Assembly (NCBI GenBank): GCA_026182355.1
Contig: JAPFBL010000104.1
Coordinates: forward strand, 1,109,501 to 1,173,500
Reading direction: 5' to 3'
From: Hermatobates lingyangjiaoensis
Lineage: Eukaryota > Arthropoda > Insecta > Hemiptera > Hermatobatidae
DNA length: 64,000 nucleotides
Below, one piece after another: positions 1 to 10,129 of this stretch. A program made the translations under genes and the position numbers. The notes under the pieces were generated by a model. It worked only from the letters and a program-made list of their open reading frames with translations, had not been told where the DNA came from and made no database searches. Each line of letters starts with the position of its first letter. Positions within the stretch are counted from its first letter, which is position 1.

Positions 1-63
1 CAAAGGAGTACAATAACAAAAAGTAAAAAACTATCTGCTAGCTGTCAATCCTCACAGATGAGG

Positions 64-1545
64 CTATTGCCTCTTTAGGGCTGACTCAAGTTTGAACAAA
101 CCGTTAATAATGTTAAAAATATTTGATCTATTAAATCTAATCAGAGAGGATTTCATAATAATCCTTAACAACACCGATTTTTCATAGGTAATAAATTTAG
201 CTTCGGTCCAATCAATATGATGATTTTCATTATTTATTTGCAATAATAAGGTGCTGATTTTTTCCTGTCTACTTGCGTTGTATTTGATCTCGTTTTACAG
301 GTGTCTTTAAAGATTTACAAATTTAACCAATATAAAACTTATGGAAATTTTTGCACAAGCTTTTATATATACCACCGGACTCCATTTCTCTTGGAGAGTT
401 TTTATTGGCATATTGCCTACGTTATTACGATTAGAAAACACTGTATTAAAATCATGTTTGCGCGCAAGCCTAGGGAGAGGGTCTAATCACTCATGATATG
501 TTAAAACTATAGAATTCAACAATGAACGAGGCTCTGTTGAAAGAGCCTTATTAGAGAAGGTTTTTTAGCACCCTATAAAGCTAAAAGGAGATAGGAGGAT
601 GGGTATTTTAATGATAGGGCAATTGACCTGATGTTATTAATCACATCATTCAGGAATTCAGGGGAGTGAACTCTTAACGCTCTCGAACACATTTATTTCT
701 AAAAACAGAAATTTTAACATTTCTTGGATGGGAAAAATAGAAATGAACTTATTCAAGTATATTAGTAGGTTTCCTATGTACACTAAAACGTAACTCTTTA
801 GTTAACCTATGGATCGTGCCATCTGAGAAAGGCAAATTACAACTTACTTCTTCTTCAATTGTGAACTGAATTGCCGCCATTAATGAATTTAGTTTTATTA
901 AAAAATCATCTTTATTTATAGATTTAGAAAAAACTACATATATCGTCAACATATACAAATCATTTAACTTGACTAGGTAATATTGAGCATAACATTTTAG
1001 TTTCAAAAAATACTATGTATAAATTACTCAGGAGGGATAGCAGTTACCCATTGCAAGACAAAATTTTTGTTTATAAAAATTATTTTCAAACTGAAAATGA
1101 CAATCTACTACATAGAACTTAATTAACTTTATTACAAAAGTAGAAGGTAGGGGTAGGGATAATTAACTAATTCCTCCTGGAGTAAGCTCAAAAATCAGTT
1201 ACAGGTACATTAGTAAATAGGGATTTAACATAAAAACTAATCAATTTATACTTTTTATTCATGTTGACACTTTTTAATTTACTAATTAAATCAAAATTGT
1301 TTTCAATATGGCTGCCTGAATTTTTTTCCTATTAATGGGCTCAAAACAACGACTAACCTTTTGGACCAACCCATATGAGGCCGAACCAACCGCACTCACA
1401 ATTAAACGTATTGGGTAATTATCTTTATGAATCTTGACCAACCCGCACATATACGAGTATAGCAAAGAAAGGGATTTTAATAAAAATTTAGTAATTAGTT
1501 CGGGTTGATTTTTTAAGATAGTTTTAATCTTAATCTTGTCATAGC
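64..1545 (-). pseudogene. Penelope-like element, decayed RT plus GIY-YIG C-terminus
   Basis: Read on the minus strand in several frames, the stretch gives an ordered series of PLE reverse-transcriptase and endonuclease landmarks. Near 1430-1330 are KIHKDNYPIR and IVSAVGSASYGL. Near 1250-1205 is LISFYVKSLFTNVPV (RT motif A). Near 1075-1035 is FYKQKFCLAMGNC (motif B). YVDDI (motif C) sits at 942-953. IQFTIEEE and SVHRKPTNI follow near 870-760, then HFYFSHPRNVKISVF near 740-700. After a decayed linker, NNENHHIDWTEAKF and NGLFKLES match the conserved PLE C-terminus, with a stop at 64-66. Several stops and frame changes break the frame. In motif A the catalytic Asp codon is replaced by Tyr (TAT, plus-strand ATA at 1230-1232). 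The GIY-YIG catalytic part is very decayed. This is a different PLE lineage from the neighbour at 1599-4448 and points the other way. Assignment to PLE is firm; exact ends are not. Confidence 0.85.
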
Positions 1546-1598
1546 TTGTTACGGTTGAAAGATTTTATATCTTACTGTGGTTTTAACGTTGTTCTTGT
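1546..1598 (+). repeat. Fragment of PLE-type tail (family C) abutting (TA)n
   Basis: The sequence GCTTGTTACGGTTGAAAGAT and what follows resembles the tail of the fold-back units at 32.8, 39.4, 48.6 and 52.3 kb. As in those units, it runs directly into a (TA)n tract. Only the distal part of the hairpin and the GAAA are kept. Similarity was judged by eye. Confidence 0.45.
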
Positions 1599-1624
1599 TA
1601 TATATATATATATATATATATATA

Positions 1625-2449
1625 GATCTTGTGCATCCTACTTCTCCCCTTCAACACCCAGAAGCTGGTCTTCATCCCTCATCTTTTATTTCTCCCGCGC
1701 CCAATCGATCCTCTGTCCCCGCTTCTCCAACTAACACCACGGACATTATTGTCTGCAACCTCTCTTCCTACACCCTTTCACCCACTGAAGAGAAAGTCCT
1801 CTCAAAAGGACTTTCCTTTTGTCCTGTACCCAAAGTGAATCCTGTCAGACTTCTCGAGGATGTCCAAATGTTCTGTCGAGCCCTCCGCTGGCAGTTCTAT
1901 TGGAAGTCCAAAGGAGACAATCTATCGTCCGGTAACTGTAGGATTCGTCCCTCCCTTCGTAAATTTAATCCCCCATCATCCCGCGAACCTTCACCCCTTC
2001 CTGCTTCTCATCCACTTGAGCAATTCATCACTCTATTGCTGACTAAAGTCAGTAGCCCTTTATTTTTGAACTCCCTCAAACCCAAAGACAACCTTACTCA
2101 TCTTGAACGTTTGGCCATCAAAAGTTTGACCCACAACCCTGATCTACTTATCATGCCGCCTGACAAAGGGTCCGCTGTTGTTCTTATGGACCGTGAAACC
2201 TACAGAGGAGAGGCCATGAGACATTTGAGCAACCGTGACTTCTACGAGCCTCTTGACACGAACCCTACCTCTCTCTTCCACACTAAACTCAGTGAGTTTA
2301 TTCACAGTTCTGCCCTCCAGGAGGGACTTACCCAAGGAGAAATCAAGTTGCTTATCCCCACTAATTACCGTTGTCCTGTCTTTTATTTACTTCCTAAAAT
2401 CCATAAACCCTATAGAATGCCCGATCAGCCCCTCCTGGCCGACCCATAG
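1625..2449 (+). pseudogene. PLE polyprotein part 1: N-terminal domain and first RT motifs
   Basis: This is an open frame from the (TA)n tract to a stop at 2447-2449. It carries the PLE N-terminal signature NLSSYTLSPTEEKVLSKGLS and SFCPVPKVNPVRLLEDV, then MPPDKGSAVVLMDRETY and FYLLPKIHKPYR, which are the usual motifs upstream of the RT palm. No start codon can be chosen with confidence. The only upstream ATG reads through the (TA)n repeat into a tyrosine-isoleucine run, so the true 5' end is probably lost or lies within the first part. The frame is lost near 2420-2422: PGRPIVSSYG, which should follow, is encoded in the next frame (from about 2422). A single-base indel just after LPKIHKPYRMP explains this. 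Confidence 0.85.
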
Positions 2450-3525
2450 TTTCAAGCTATGGCTGTCTTACTGAGCGCATTTCAGCGTTCGTTGACGCCA
2501 TTCTGCAGCCCATAGTTACCCAACTCCCCACTTTCTGCAAAGACACCTTCCACTTCCTCCAAATACTCAATAACATCTCCCTACCGGAATCCCTGGAACA
2601 CCGTCTCCTTCTAGCCACTATGGACGTCACATCCCTGTACACGGTTATTGACCATGGCGAGGGTTTGGCGGCCCTACAGTGGTTCCTAGACAATAGACCC
2701 TTACCCCACATACCCTCCACCGCTTTTGTCCTTCAGCTAAGTTCCTTTGTCCTGCAGCACAATGTCTTCAGTTTTGAGGACCATTTATATCTTCAGACCA
2801 GAGGAACTGCTATGGGTACCAGAATGGCCCCTTCCTTTGCCAACCTTTACATGGCCAAACTTGAACAGGATTTCCTCTCGTCTCATGCCCTCCAACCCCT
2901 TGCCTACACCCGGTTCATTGATGATATATTTTTCGTATGGCCTCATGGCAAAGATTCTCTGGAAACTTTTATTGAAGCCTTCAAAACTTCCTGTTCATCA
3001 CTCAATTTCACCCACTCCTTCTCCTATACCTCCTTAACCTTCCTAGATGTAGTAGTGTCCCTAAGCGGCAGGACCTTCACCACCTCCATACACACAAAAC
3101 CTACCAATGCCCAACAATATCTACACTTCAATAGTTGTCACCCATCCCACACAAAAAAGTCCCTACCTCGTTCCCTCTCCATCCACATACACCGTATTTG
3201 CAGTGACCTCTATCAACGACAGTGTCATATCGACAAACTTAGGGAGAAATTCGTCCAGCGGGGCTACTCTCCCAGGTTTGTTGATAAACGCTTAATACCT
3301 GCCACCAATCAATATCTTCCTAGGACTGCCGCTGAACCCAACAGTTCTCCCTTCCTCGTAACTACTTTCTTTCCTGGGGTCCATAGGATCGGGAATATCA
3401 TCAAGGACATTTTTCCTCTCCTGTCCTCTTCCCCCTCCACCTCCTCCGTCTTCCGAAAACCCCCTCGCCTGTCCTTCAGAAAGCCTCCCAATTTAGGAAA
3501 CCTGTTTTCCCCACAGATCCCTTGA
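2422..3525 (+). pseudogene. PLE polyprotein part 2: reverse transcriptase palm and thumb
   Basis: The frame opens at about 2422 with RSAPPGRPIVSSYG, so the ATG at 2620 is internal and not a real start. RT landmarks in order: MDVTSLYT (motif A, Asp codon 2623-2625), RGTAMGTRMAPSFANLYM (motif B), RFIDDIFFVW (motif C, paired Asp codons 2920-2925), then FLDVVVSLSGR and SIHTKPTNAQQYLHFNSCHP. These are typical of animal PLEs. All three catalytic aspartates are present. The thumb continues with KKSLPRSLSIHIHRICSD and FVQRGY. A second frame change falls near 3515-3523, where a stop (TGA, 3523-3525) interrupts the linker while the matching sequence continues in the next frame. Shorter open frames on the other strand here are shadows. 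Confidence 0.92.
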
Positions 3526-3997
3526 AACTCCTGGGATTGGGGTGGTGCGTGCTGGTATGGAGAAATGCGGCCGTCGCCTCTGCCTTACCTGTCCTTTAGT
3601 TAACCCTTCACCTTTCTTCTCCTCACCAACCAACTCTTTCCGCGTCCCACCTAACACCTCCTGCTCATCCAGGAATTGCGTCTACCGACTGAACTGTAGA
3701 CAATGTGGAGCATTCTACATTGGTATGACTTCTACCAAGCTCAATGAGCGTTTGAACAACCATAGAGCTTCGGTCGGTCAGCGCAAACAGCTTCCTGTAG
3801 CTATCCATGCCAACAGCCATAACCTTTCTTTTAATGACTGCTTTTCTGTTCAAATCATTAAGCTAGTGACCACTGATGACCGTAGTTTGACATTAAGAGC
3901 GTCTGAGGAGGCCCACATATGGGTTATTGGGGGCCCGATCAGATCCCGGTTTAAATCAGAAGCGTTAACTTTTATTTGTTTTTCCTTTTATTTTTAA
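3518..3997 (+). pseudogene. PLE polyprotein part 3: Cys-rich linker and GIY-YIG endonuclease
   Basis: The frame restarts at about 3518 as SLETPGIGVVRAGMEKCG, continuing the linker of the previous part. A cysteine-rich linker follows (CGRRLCLTCPL, then CSSRNCVYRLNCRQC). The GIY-YIG core is CVYRLNCRQCGAFYIGMTS (FYIGM at 3713-3727), with the conserved Arg in LNERLNNHR and the conserved Glu in ASEEAHIWVIGG near 3902-3930. In PLEs this nuclease nicks the target to prime reverse transcription. It ends with a stop at 3995-3997 in T-rich sequence. The catalytic residues expected for the fold appear intact, so the damage to this element is the two upstream frameshifts. Confidence 0.9.
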
Positions 3998-4190
3998 CTG
4001 ATATATTCATATTCATATATATATATTTTTTTTTATTATATAATTTTTTTTCCTTTTTTTATTATATATATTTTTTATTTTATTTATTTATTTTTTTTAT
4101 TATTTACTTTTTTATAATTTTTAATTTATAATTTTTAATTTTATAATTTTATCTATTGTTTTTGCTTTCTCCGTTCTCCAACGTTTAGTG
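3998..4190. repeat. T/A-rich low-complexity stretch inside the PLE 3' region
   Basis: Runs of T with TATA and TTTA words lie between the endonuclease stop codon and the conserved tail. It may be expanded low-complexity sequence within the 3' untranslated region. No coding content is visible. Confidence 0.6.
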
Positions 4191-4311
4191 CCTAGCTCCT
4201 TTTTTACGCTAGTGCTGCTCTCTTCGGTTGACTCTTTATTTCTTCATTCGCGCTCCGTTCTTCGACGTGGGGAGATCTCTCTCACTTCGTCCTCTCTACT
4301 AGTCTACTCTC

Positions 4312-4335
4312 CTGATGACGAACAACAGTTCGAAA
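4312..4335 (+). ncRNA. Hammerhead-like core in the PLE tail
   Basis: CTGATGA (4312-4318) is followed by a short hairpin (GAAC, loop, GTTC) and then GAAA (4332-4335). This is the spacing and sequence of the hammerhead ribozyme core: CUGANGA, stem II, GAAA. Hammerhead motifs have been described in Penelope-like elements. I could not find convincing stems I and III or a certain cleavage site, so this may be a degenerate or non-cleaving motif. The same arrangement recurs at many other sites in this window. Confidence 0.5.
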
Positions 4336-4396
4336 TATTGAATTCTGTAAGTTTTCTTTGTATTCTCTTTTCTGTGTCGTGCTTTGTGTTATTTAA

Positions 4397-4397
<1 letters not shown>

Positions 4398-4448
<51 letters not shown>
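4398..4448. repeat. (AT)n microsatellite at PLE 3' end
   Basis: An uninterrupted AT dinucleotide run follows the element tail directly and marks its 3' limit. Confidence 0.95.
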
Positions 4449-4451
<3 letters not shown>

Positions 4452-5908
4452 ACTAGATTTTACGTAAATGTATGATAAAAATAAACGTCTAAACTACAGT
4501 AAGAATATTAGTCAGTAGTAAAAAGAAGTTGAATCACATTTCTGCATTTCTTATTGTGATTTACTGTGAATACTCAATGAACATTTTCGTAGCACTCCTA
4601 TTGAATACATTCATTACAATGATATAACTGTACTTGGCTGACAAATATTTCTTCATCAGCTTTTCAATCTATTTAAATAACACTTTCGTTATTACATCTG
4701 TACAATGTAATTTTTTTTCAATATTCAGCATATTTCATGTGGTCAGTACTCATCATGAAGAGGTAAATCATCTTTTTTTCTATATTTTTACATATATAAG
4801 TAGTTCTGAAGTAATAAACAGTATAAGAGGATAAATATGTTTGTTATTAATGCAGGTAGCTATGTGGGCTAAGTGGTTTCAGGCACTAATTGAGAAGGTC
4901 TTCCCTGCGCTTGATTAAATCCGAATAATTTCAAAACTTTGTCACTGTTTCCTACTTGATACTTATATTTGGCGTATGTTTTTGTATAATGAAGGCTCCC
5001 GTCATTTTTAGCCTATGTTGACTACTTTCTTTTTTATTTGTTGTATTCTCTGTGAGTATTTCCCTTCTTAAGTTAGTGTTATGCGTATACGACAAGTTCT
5101 TTTCTTCTTCATCGTGTAGGTGCATGGTAAGTCTCCTCAAAAGTTATCCTCCCAATGTATGAGTTTTGACATGTTTACAAGTCTCAGTAATAACGTTTGT
5201 ATTCATACACTACGTTTGTTTGTTTCACTGAAGTGTTCCCGTAATGTTGATATTCACCATGATTTGAAAATGGAATCCATAGATAGTTACATCACCCGAC
5301 TTACTACCAATGAAGACAACAAACTATCCACTCATCCAAACCTCCTTGTACAAACTCTAAATCCTGTCGCCAACCTTCCTCAACCTCACTGAATAATTAC
5401 TTCATCCAGTGACTATCTAACTACCTTTCCAGCTCATGACTAAAAACATTGAAAACTATGACTAATAAGACCACATGACCGCGAATACGACATCATTACT
5501 GTACAGACTAACTTAATATCCGACATGAATTATTGACATTCCAAGTTATAGTAAGTAGCAGGCCTCTGGTCTGGAACTGCTAGTTACGACGTGCACTATA
5601 GTGCGCGGTTATATTCGTTGGTCGTTGGTCACTGAAATACTCTTGTTTTGATTATTAACTCCCATAAATTGACTATTATCATTTGGTAATAAGTAGGTAA
5701 GTAATTACAATTGCTTAATCATAGTTTTTTTTATATATTGCCTTTTACTATATTCTTCATAATCCTTTCAATTACTTTATGTTGTTCAATATACTGGTTT
5801 CCGTAGCATAATTTGTATGGCATTTCAGGACTGATTATAATTATTATTTTAAAATCTTGCCAAATAGATCATTAGAGCAACCATTGTTAAGAAATACTTC
5901 TCTTTGTT
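4449..5908. other. No gene recognised
   Basis: AT-rich sequence with only short open frames (for example 5120-5392) that lack recognisable motifs. Nothing supported. Confidence 0.6.
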
Positions 5909-6035
5909 TTATTTTACTATAAGTAAAATATAGTAATCATTGAAAAATTACATCACGATATTCTGATGACTTACATGTTTTTGAGTCCCTAAAATTAATT
6001 ACTGATTTTTTTTATGATATTTGTGTTTGTTTTAT
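5909..6035 (+). mobile_element. Diverged 5' end of DNA element family T
   Basis: TTTTACTATAAGTAAAATA, followed by words equivalent to the family T start (ATTACATC..., ACTTACATGTTTTTGAG), matches the first 120 or so bases of the copies at 23663 and 41594 with many substitutions. No matching 3' end was found, so it is a truncated or very old copy. Confidence 0.5.
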
Positions 6036-8419
6036 TGGATAGGTGTGTATTTCAAAGCTTGTGGGCATGTAACGTGGTCTAATAATGCAGTTGTGCTTTT
6101 CAGGTTCTGGGTAATATTACAGAATGGAATAGTCACTTTACTGGTCAAATGTGATTTTAGATAGCCTATTATTTACAAACAACTACCTTTAAGTAATACA
6201 TTTTATGATTTCAGGTTTTTATTTACTGAAAAGAACTAACTGTAGAACAAAAAACTATGTGAAGAAATTTACGTAAGAATAATATACCAACAAAAATTTC
6301 CAAAATTCTGATTATCAAAAAAAGTAATAGATATCTAAAAACTGAAAACTCAAGTTGTAACAGATTATCTGCTGTATTCAACGGGTTTATTTATATTGAC
6401 TTAGAAATTGTCTACCAGAATCAAATTAAAAATAATTGTTGCAAAAGTTCTAAAAACAGAGAATGTACTCTAACACCCTTTTGTTTGATGTAATGTTGAA
6501 AAAAAAATATCACAACTCATCCCCCACATAACACTTTATTTATTTAGATATAATTTTATTTCGATCCCTCAATCGGTATGGCTTGTATCCTTTTCTCAAG
6601 CTTTCAGACTGTCGTAAGTCAAAATTTTTACATTTCATTAAAAAATTTATTTTGTTTATTTTGGTGAGCACATAATTATCATTATTAACAGGTGATCATT
6701 TCTATTAGCAGAGAAACAGTTTTTAAATTTTTCAATAATAATAATTAATTGAATAATAATTAATTGTTAATTACTTAATATGAAAGTAATAAGAGTAATC
6801 AATACTTATTCATACATCTGTATTTTATTACTTCCATTTCCTTCTATATAAAATATCTTGTAACGGACGTATTGCATCAGGGTCAAAATATTAATATCAG
6901 AATTTAAACTGAATATATGGAATAAGATTCCCTGAGTGCATCAAAGGAAGTGCAAAATTTCTCAAAGTCATCTGGTTTTTTTTGTTCTTGTTGGACATTT
7001 TTTAATGATAATACATGTCAAACAAGTTATAACATGTTATTAATTTCAAATTGTTGAAATTAATTAATTAATTAATTAATTTCAAATAGTTGAAATTTTT
7101 AACACGGATTACGATGAAAATTATTATACGATTTTATTTATAGCATATATATTTCCATAATATTGATATGTTTATTATAGTGTAAAAAACTACATCATAA
7201 AAAATATCTAAATCTAGTATGCTAAATTATATATAAAAAAGGTCTTTCATAAAATTTGAAGTAATACTTTCTTTATAGATATCTTATTCTTTAAATTTAG
7301 CATATGCCTTATCTATTTGGAATCCATATTTAACAATCAGTATCAAAATGTCGATCCATTTTAATATACAGAACAGAAATCAGAATTTTAATTTTTGTTT
7401 ATGGTTTTATAAAGGTAACTGCCAATCTTGACTGGTCAATGCCTTCACATTGACTAATTTAAAAAATAATTTAACTAATAAACCACACAAAGGACATTAC
7501 AGGATCTAAGGGAATCAAATCTCATTAAATTCGACATAATACTCCGGAATAAATATTACTTAAATGATTAATAAAACTTATATGTTTAATTGAATTTAAA
7601 TCCTTTTGAATATATAACATTTCAAGTGATATTACCAATTTAAACAATAGTTATTCTAGAGTAGTATACTGAGTTTTAGTAAAATTAGATTTACTTAGTT
7701 CCTATTGTGTCTTTTGTGTGAACAGTGTTTGAGGTTACTTGTAATGTTATCTGATTAGTCTAGTCGAAGTTCTTGAGCTGTCAAGATTGATAATTTGTTT
7801 AAATAATGTAAAATTTATTTTCTTGTTCAAAAAATTCTTACATCGGTAAGTGATATTATTTAATTTTACTCTAAAATACTTCTACTTGTAGTATTCTACA
7901 AGTTAAAATTGTCAATTTTTATACTATTTATTTCATGGATGTTTATAAATGAATTTTAAATTCATATATAAATGTACGCGATTACAGAATAATACTCTGT
8001 TATTTATAAACTGCAAAATAGTGTAGTTTTAGTTTGATGTAGGTTCATCAGGATGCAGAAACTGCTTCTTAGAATAATTTAATGTTTCAGAACAAGATCA
8101 AACGATTTAGCACGTTATTACCAATATACAACCCATATTGCTAACCCTAAGAGAAAAATACATGATAAACATAAACGGGAGAGACCTTATCCCGGATTGC
8201 TATTTCAATTTTGAAGGCCGAGTTCGATGTCACCTCTACCCTGGATTACTCCTCATGTAAGAGAAGGTAATTTTCGGAACAGAAACAATTTTCTATCCAC
8301 AATAGTCAAAAGATACTGTTAAGTTTTTGTGATATATTTTATGTGCGTTCATTCAGTGAATTTAGTTTAGTTCCTGAAATCATTTTTCTAATTTCTTACA
8401 TTATATGTAATCAGTTCAT
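6036..8419. other. No gene recognised; AATT-rich palindrome at 7041-7100
   Basis: Very AT-rich and without coding signals. At 7041-7100 a TTTCAAATTGTTGAAATTAA-type sequence flanks an (ATTA)n core, giving a small imperfect palindrome. Otherwise nothing is supported. Confidence 0.55.
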
Positions 8420-8690
8420 CGCTGACCATGGTCTGATAAATTTTATTTTGTTTCTACTTTCTATCGATACTTGTATCAAAAGTAGATCTGAAGTGAAGTA
8501 GACATTTTCACTGTGAAGTAAAAAGAAAATAAAATGTTTATCAGGACTCGGACAGTTCTTCAAATTGATGTGATATGAACCTAAGAAAAAGGTTCCAAAT
8601 GAAAACCGAAACATTAGCAATTTGAGTTTAATTTGAACCTGAAGAACTGACCGAGTCCTGAGCAAATTTTATTATATATATATATAGTTG
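8420..8690 (+). repeat. PLE-tail fold-back unit, family B, ending in (TA)n
   Basis: The right part reads CCTAAGAAAAAGGTTCC, then AAAACCGAAAC, then CTGAAGAACTGACCGAGTCC and a (TA)n tract at 8672-8686. The left part carries the inverted counterpart (CAGGACTCGGACAGTTCTTC) and inverted tail words (TTATTTTGTTTCTAC, GATACTTGTATCAAAAG). The same family recurs at 33192-33383, 48120-48240, 56395-56530 and in part at 59545-59600. The AAGG...CC-GAAAC part is a degenerate version of the CTGANGA-hairpin-GAAA architecture. The open frame at 8411-8665 is not a gene. Confidence 0.6.
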
Positions 8691-8813
8691 ACTGTCGTCC
8701 CTCCGTCAATTCACTTCTTCTCCTGAGGACGACCGCCATTACGGTCGTAATATTGAAAGTGAGTCTTTGTTGTGTTTCAGTTTATGTGTCACTGCTTATT
8801 TTAATTATATATG

Positions 8814-8858
<45 letters not shown>
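8687..8858 (+). repeat. Minimal PLE tail between two (TA)n tracts
   Basis: About 120 bases between a (TA)n tract (8672-8686) and a longer one (about 8806-8857) are homologous by eye to the tail of the complete PLE: TCTCCTGAGGACGACC, then TAATATTGAAAGTGAGTC, then a TGTGTTTCAGTTTATGTGTC region. The hammerhead-like part is CTGAGGA (8723-8729) followed by a six-base-pair hairpin CGACCG/CGGTCG. The GAAA is replaced by GTAA. No coding sequence is included, so this is either an extreme 5' truncation or an independent non-autonomous unit. A short GA-rich run follows. Confidence 0.65.
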
Positions 8859-8859
<1 letters not shown>

Positions 8860-9336
8860 AGAGAGAGAGAATGAGTGAGAGTTCAGTTTTGTCTTCTCAC
8901 CGTAATACTTCCTTTCCTGAGAACAATCGTTAAAATGGATATATTAAAAGGGATTATGTGTGTTTCTATCTGTTTTCAGAGTATATTTAGATAATTAAAA
9001 TTACAACCAGTGCACAGAAAAAAGAGACTAATACTCACTATTCTCAATCATTTTGGATTTCTTGCCGTCTTCAGGAGAGAAGAAAAAAGAAAAGGAAGAA
9101 GTAAGACAGGAGTGAAGATGGGAAAGTTTGTCTCTGTGTGTAACAAAACGAAAAGTAACACTTATAAACAATGAGTAATTTTCTTAAGGTAATATTTAAT
9201 TATCTATGTTTAAAAAGAAAATTTTGAGAGCAAAATATGCACTTATGCAAGCAAATTTGAATAAAAGAAAGAAAGAAATTTGAATTTGATTTGAAGAAAA
9301 GATTTGAAGAATAAAAGAAACATACAGCTTACCAAA

Positions 9337-9545
9337 GTTAAGCGTTTACTGTTACCAAAGTAATCAGTAATTAAAAGTTAAGCGTTTACTGTTACCAAAG
9401 TAATCAGTAATTAAAAGTTAAGCATTTACTGTTACCAAAGTAATCAGTAATTAAAAGTTAAGTATTTACTGTTACCAAAGTAATCAGTAATTAAAAGTTA
9501 AGCGTTTACTGTTACCAAAGTAATCAGTAATTAAAAGTTAAGCGT
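9337..9545. repeat. 40-bp tandem repeat, five copies
   Basis: A unit starting AGCGTTTACTGTTACCAAAG and ending in TAATTAAAAGTTA repeats at 9341, 9381, 9421, 9461 and 9501, with a partial copy at 9541. Only one or two bases vary (AGCG, AGCA, AGTA), so the array is young. Confidence 0.95.
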
Positions 9546-9856
9546 TTTGTACTAGAAGTTAAAAGTTAAACGTAAAACTAGGAGATTATCATAAACATAG
9601 TGAGCATTTCTTCCCACTACTCTGTAATCTGTTTGTTTTTTGGAAAGCAATTGTTCTTCAGTGCTGAAAACTTTTTCACTTTAGATAGATAAATTAAAAG
9701 AACACTGTTTAATATTTTCATCTTTCTCACTTTTATTTGTTGCTAAAATTCAATTTAACAATTTGGACTTTTTTTTTATTCGATAGATTCAACTATTGTA
9801 TTAATTTATTTTATCTAATGTATGTATTAATATACTGTAAGTTAATATAATTATTA

Positions 9857-10125
9857 TTAAAAGAAACGGTCCAGCGGACTTTTTTAAATAAAATAAATTC
9901 AAAACGAAGGAAACACACAGACATAACTCACATCGATATTTCGACCATCGTCGTCATCAAAGGTGTGAAGAGCGAAGAGTCCCGCAGGAAGGCAGGGCGG
10001 TGACTCCTTCCTGACGGTGACGGAGTCACCACCCTGCCTTCCACTTCGCTCTTCACACCTCCTGATGACGACGATGGTCGAAATACCGATGTGGGTTATG
10101 TCTGTGTGTTTCCTTCGTTTTGAAT
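9857..10125. repeat. PLE-tail palindrome, family A
   Basis: Left arm 9900-9959 and right arm 10063-10122 are inverted copies (AAAACGAAGGAAACACACAG on the left, its complement on the right), with an inner palindromic part containing GAGCGAAGAG. The right arm holds CTGATGA (10062-10068), a GAC/GTC hairpin and GAAA (10080-10083). The left arm holds the mirror motif on the minus strand, with TTGATGA instead of CTGATGA (9954-9960). The left flank keeps the distal tail word GTCCGCTGGACCGTTTC (inverted, 9865-9885), shared with the unit at 55.3-55.6 kb. The two overlapping open frames here are opposite readings of the palindrome. Confidence 0.8.
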
Positions 10126-10129
10126 TTAT

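Larger units (their letters stand above)
1599..4448 (+). mobile_element. Penelope-like retroelement, nearly complete, between (TA)n tracts
   Basis: The element consists of a (TA)n tract (1599-1624), a coding region for reverse transcriptase, linker and GIY-YIG endonuclease (about 1625-3997), a T/A-rich stretch (3998-4190), a non-coding tail (about 4190-4397) with a CTGATGA...GAAA motif, and an (AT)n tract (4398-4448). PLEs are retroelements that copy RNA into DNA at a nicked target and are distinct from LTR and LINE elements. No long terminal repeat or inverted 5' copy of the tail is visible here. Having (TA)n on both sides suggests either insertion into a microsatellite or microsatellite growth from the element end. 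Two frameshifts make the copy non-functional, but the coding sequence is otherwise well preserved and clearly more GC-rich than its surroundings, which suggests fairly recent arrival. Confidence 0.92.

Noticed and set aside
3998..4190. Poly(A)/poly(T) tail marking a LINE insertion
   Set aside because: The T/A-rich stretch lies inside the PLE between its stop codon and conserved tail, so it is not a retrotransposed tail on the other strand.
1599..4448. Long terminal repeats or an LTR retrotransposon
   Set aside because: No direct repeats flank the coding region, and the RT plus GIY-YIG order is specific to Penelope-like elements. There is no protease, RNase H or integrase.
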